The position numbers and the translations under genes are program-made. A model generated the notes under the pieces. That model was given only the letters and a program-made list of their open reading frames with translations, had not been told where the DNA came from and made no database searches. Below are positions 12,995 through 14,356 of a stretch of DNA of 14,356 nucleotides, piece after piece. This DNA is from CAYVQB01 sp964453985. Its GTDB lineage: Bacteria > Babelota > Babeliae > Babelales > UASB340. The stretch is taken from the NCBI GenBank assembly GCA_964453985.1, contig CAYVQB010000023.1, positions 1-14,356 of the forward strand, read 5' to 3'. How positions within the stretch are numbered: position 1 is the stretch's first letter; each line of letters starts with the position of its first letter.

Positions 12995-13855
12995 ATGAAC
13001 AAAGAGAAAATATTATTAGGTGCGCATATGTCAATTGAAGGCGGTCTACATAAAGCCATAGAAAGAGGCCAAGAAACAGGATGTACAGTAATTCAAATAT
13101 TTACAAAAAGTAGCAGATCATGGGTTGCAAAAAAATTAACACAAAAAGACATAGATCTATTTAAAGAAACTCAAAAAAAATCTTCTATAGAAATTGTTGT
13201 CGCCCATACTTCCTATTTAATTAATATCGGCTCAAGCAAACCAGAGACTGAACAAAAATCCGTTAAAGCATTAGAAGATGAACTAGAAAGATGTGATTTA
13301 CTTGGTATTCCATACCTGGTTTTGCATCCCGGCTCACATTTGGGCGCAGGAGAAGAAACCTGTATAGAAAAAATATCCCAAAACTTAGATGCAGTCTTAG
13401 AAAAAACTAAAAGCAAGACAACCATACTGCTAGAGACAGTTGCCGGACAAGGAACCAATATTGGATATACCTTTGAGCAACTCAAACAAATTCGGACGCT
13501 GTGCAAAGAAAAAAAGAAAATAGCAGTATGCCTAGACACATGTCATATTTTTTCAGCAGGCTATGACATTGGATCGCCTGAGGGGTATAAAAAAGTATTT
13601 GATGATTTTGACAGAACCCTAGGTCTAAAATTATTAAAAGCAATTCACCTAAATGATTCAAAGACAGAATTAGGGTCAAAAAAAGACAGGCATGAAAATA
13701 TAGGTAAAGGCAAAATACCTATTGAAGCTTTTAAATTAATCATGAACGATAAAAAACTATCAGGTGTTGCCAAAATACTAGAAACGCCCATACAGGAAAA
13801 CTATTCTGAATACTCAGATGAAATTAAACTATTGAGAGAGATGATAAAAGTTTAA
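12995..13855 (+). CDS. nfo: Endonuclease IV (AP endonuclease, base excision repair)
   Basis: Nfo cuts DNA 5' to abasic sites and removes 3' blocking groups, using three metal ions in a TIM barrel. The 286-residue product has the normal length. All nine expected metal ligands are visible by position: His71 (VAHTSYLIN), His111 (LHPGSH), Glu147 (LLETVAGQG), Asp181 and His184 (CLDTCHIFSAGYD), His218 (IHLNDS), Asp231 and His233 (KDRHENIG) and Glu263 (ILETP). AAGGAA at 12982-12987 supports the ATG. It is a single plus-strand gene, divergent from the PPAY protein gene and overlapping the following convergent gene by 4 nt. There is nothing unusual in the protein. Confidence 0.97.
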   Translation: MNKEKILLGAHMSIEGGLHKAIERGQETGCTVIQIFTKSSRSWVAKKLTQKDIDLFKETQKKSSIEIVVAHTSYLINIGSSKPETEQKSVKALEDELERCDLLGIPYLVLHPGSHLGAGEETCIEKISQNLDAVLEKTKSKTTILLETVAGQGTNIGYTFEQLKQIRTLCKEKKKIAVCLDTCHIFSAGYDIGSPEGYKKVFDDFDRTLGLKLLKAIHLNDSKTELGSKKDRHENIGKGKIPIEAFKLIMNDKKLSGVAKILETPIQENYSEYSDEIKLLREMIKV

Positions 13856-14356
13856 TGAAAAAATACAAAGTAAAACCAGGCAACTAAAAAAATCGATAAT
13901 AATAAAATCAATAAACTAAACGATATGAATTGGAACAAAAATAAAATAGCTAAAATAGATAATATAAATGACATAATCGCAGAAAAAACTAAAACAGTTA
14001 AAACAGGCCACTTCTTTTTTAAGTAAATAGAAAAATGATGAGGACTCCCCATAAAAAAAGGTATCCCTTTATACGTTCTTATGACTACAAGAGTTGCCAC
14101 TTCTAATATAGGAATTCCTAAAATTATAGCCGGAGTGTAATAAGAATCAAAAGAAACACTACTCCATGGAAATAACAATGGAATAGCAGCCATAAAACCC
14201 CCAATAAATAAAGATCCAGCATCCCCCAAATAAATCTTTGCAGGAGGTCTATTATAAAAAAGAAAAGCCACAAGTGGGCCTATAAACGCTAACAACAAAA
14301 GACTTAATGCGTATTGTTTAAAAATAATAGCTATGACAAAAAAAGATAAACTCGCG
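13852..14356 (-). CDS. Polyprenyl-phosphate sugar-1-phosphate transferase (WecA/MraY superfamily), N-terminal part outside window
   Basis: Members of this superfamily move a sugar-1-phosphate from a UDP-sugar to undecaprenyl phosphate at the inner membrane, starting O-antigen, teichoic acid or peptidoglycan assembly. 167 codons are open from the window edge to the TAA at 13852; the TTG at 14298 is internal, not a start, because the frame continues upstream with matching hydrophobic sequence. The key motif NRPPAKIYLGDAGSLFIGG carries the catalytic Asp. The cytoplasmic loop RTYKGIPFFMGSPHHF holds the His pair. Several membrane segments follow, with a final hydrophobic region at the C-terminus. 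The first motif looks WecA/TagO-like, while the MGSPHHF loop recalls the MAPxHHHF of MraY, so the substrate is left open. Its stop overlaps the nfo stop by 4 nt. Confidence 0.88.
   Translation of the reverse strand, partial: ASLSFFVIAIIFKQYALSLLLLAFIGPLVAFLFYNRPPAKIYLGDAGSLFIGGFMAAIPLLFPWSSVSFDSYYTPAIILGIPILEVATLVVIRTYKGIPFFMGSPHHFSIYLKKKWPVLTVLVFSAIMSFILSILAILFLFQFISFSLLILLLSIFLVAWFYFVFFH

Noticed and set aside
13213..13679. Two minus-strand open frames opposite nfo (108 and 65 codons)
   Set aside because: They fall inside a fully conserved endonuclease IV, overlap each other and have no start signals.

Overview
This is an AT-rich (about 30% G+C by eye), densely packed bacterial chromosome segment with one 100-base run of N (5880-5979), a scaffold gap. 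Most genes are on the minus strand. The content suggests a Gram-negative, host-associated bacterium with a reduced genome: Sec signal peptides and a lipobox, many short secreted or membrane proteins without recognisable families, a chlamydia-type phosphatidylserine decarboxylase, the mevalonate route to isoprenoids, and a membrane-anchored FtsH-like AAA ATPase lacking its peptidase. My best guess is Candidatus Dependentiae (TM6), protist-associated bacteria. This is inferred from gene style, not from a marker gene, and is only moderately secure.

Layout by coordinate. 1-645: groEL (N-terminal part only) and groES, minus strand, with a candidate promoter at 686-713 and, behind it, a terminator for the next operon. 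850-3518: a protein-quality-control pair, an FtsH-like AAA protein followed 17 nt later by an HtrA/Deg protease. 3519-3652: a divergent regulatory region with a perfect 19-bp palindrome. 3653-4411: a lipoprotein gene on the plus strand, running 51 nt into the convergent mvaD (4361-5320). 5347 to the gap: ruvA, plus strand. Gap to 7867: a gene encoding two D-Ala-D-Ala ligase-like units fused in tandem. 7897-10544: rpe, psd and a secreted helical protein, which with the ligase form a tight minus-strand run. 10635-11626: a GerMN-domain membrane protein and a cupin. 11725-12893: two translationally coupled exported proteins, the larger carrying a PPAY motif. 12995-13855: endonuclease IV (nfo), plus strand. 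13852 to the window end: the C-terminal part of a polyprenyl-phosphate sugar-phosphate transferase (WecA/MraY superfamily), overlapping nfo by 4 nt.

How the genes work together. GroES/GroEL, the AAA ATPase and HtrA handle protein folding and quality control in the cytoplasm and envelope. The ligase fusion (peptidoglycan precursor), Psd (phosphatidylethanolamine), MvaD (isopentenyl diphosphate, hence undecaprenyl phosphate) and the WecA/MraY-like enzyme (lipid-linked sugar) all feed envelope construction. RuvA and Nfo serve DNA recombination and repair. Rpe is a pentose phosphate enzyme placed between the envelope genes. No tRNA, rRNA, CRISPR array, insertion sequence or phage gene was recognised.

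The points most worth a second look are the tandem ligase with non-canonical active-site residues in both halves, the peptidase-less FtsH-like protein beside an HtrA protease, the helically spaced TAAGATT repeats upstream of groES, and the PPAY-bearing membrane protein.
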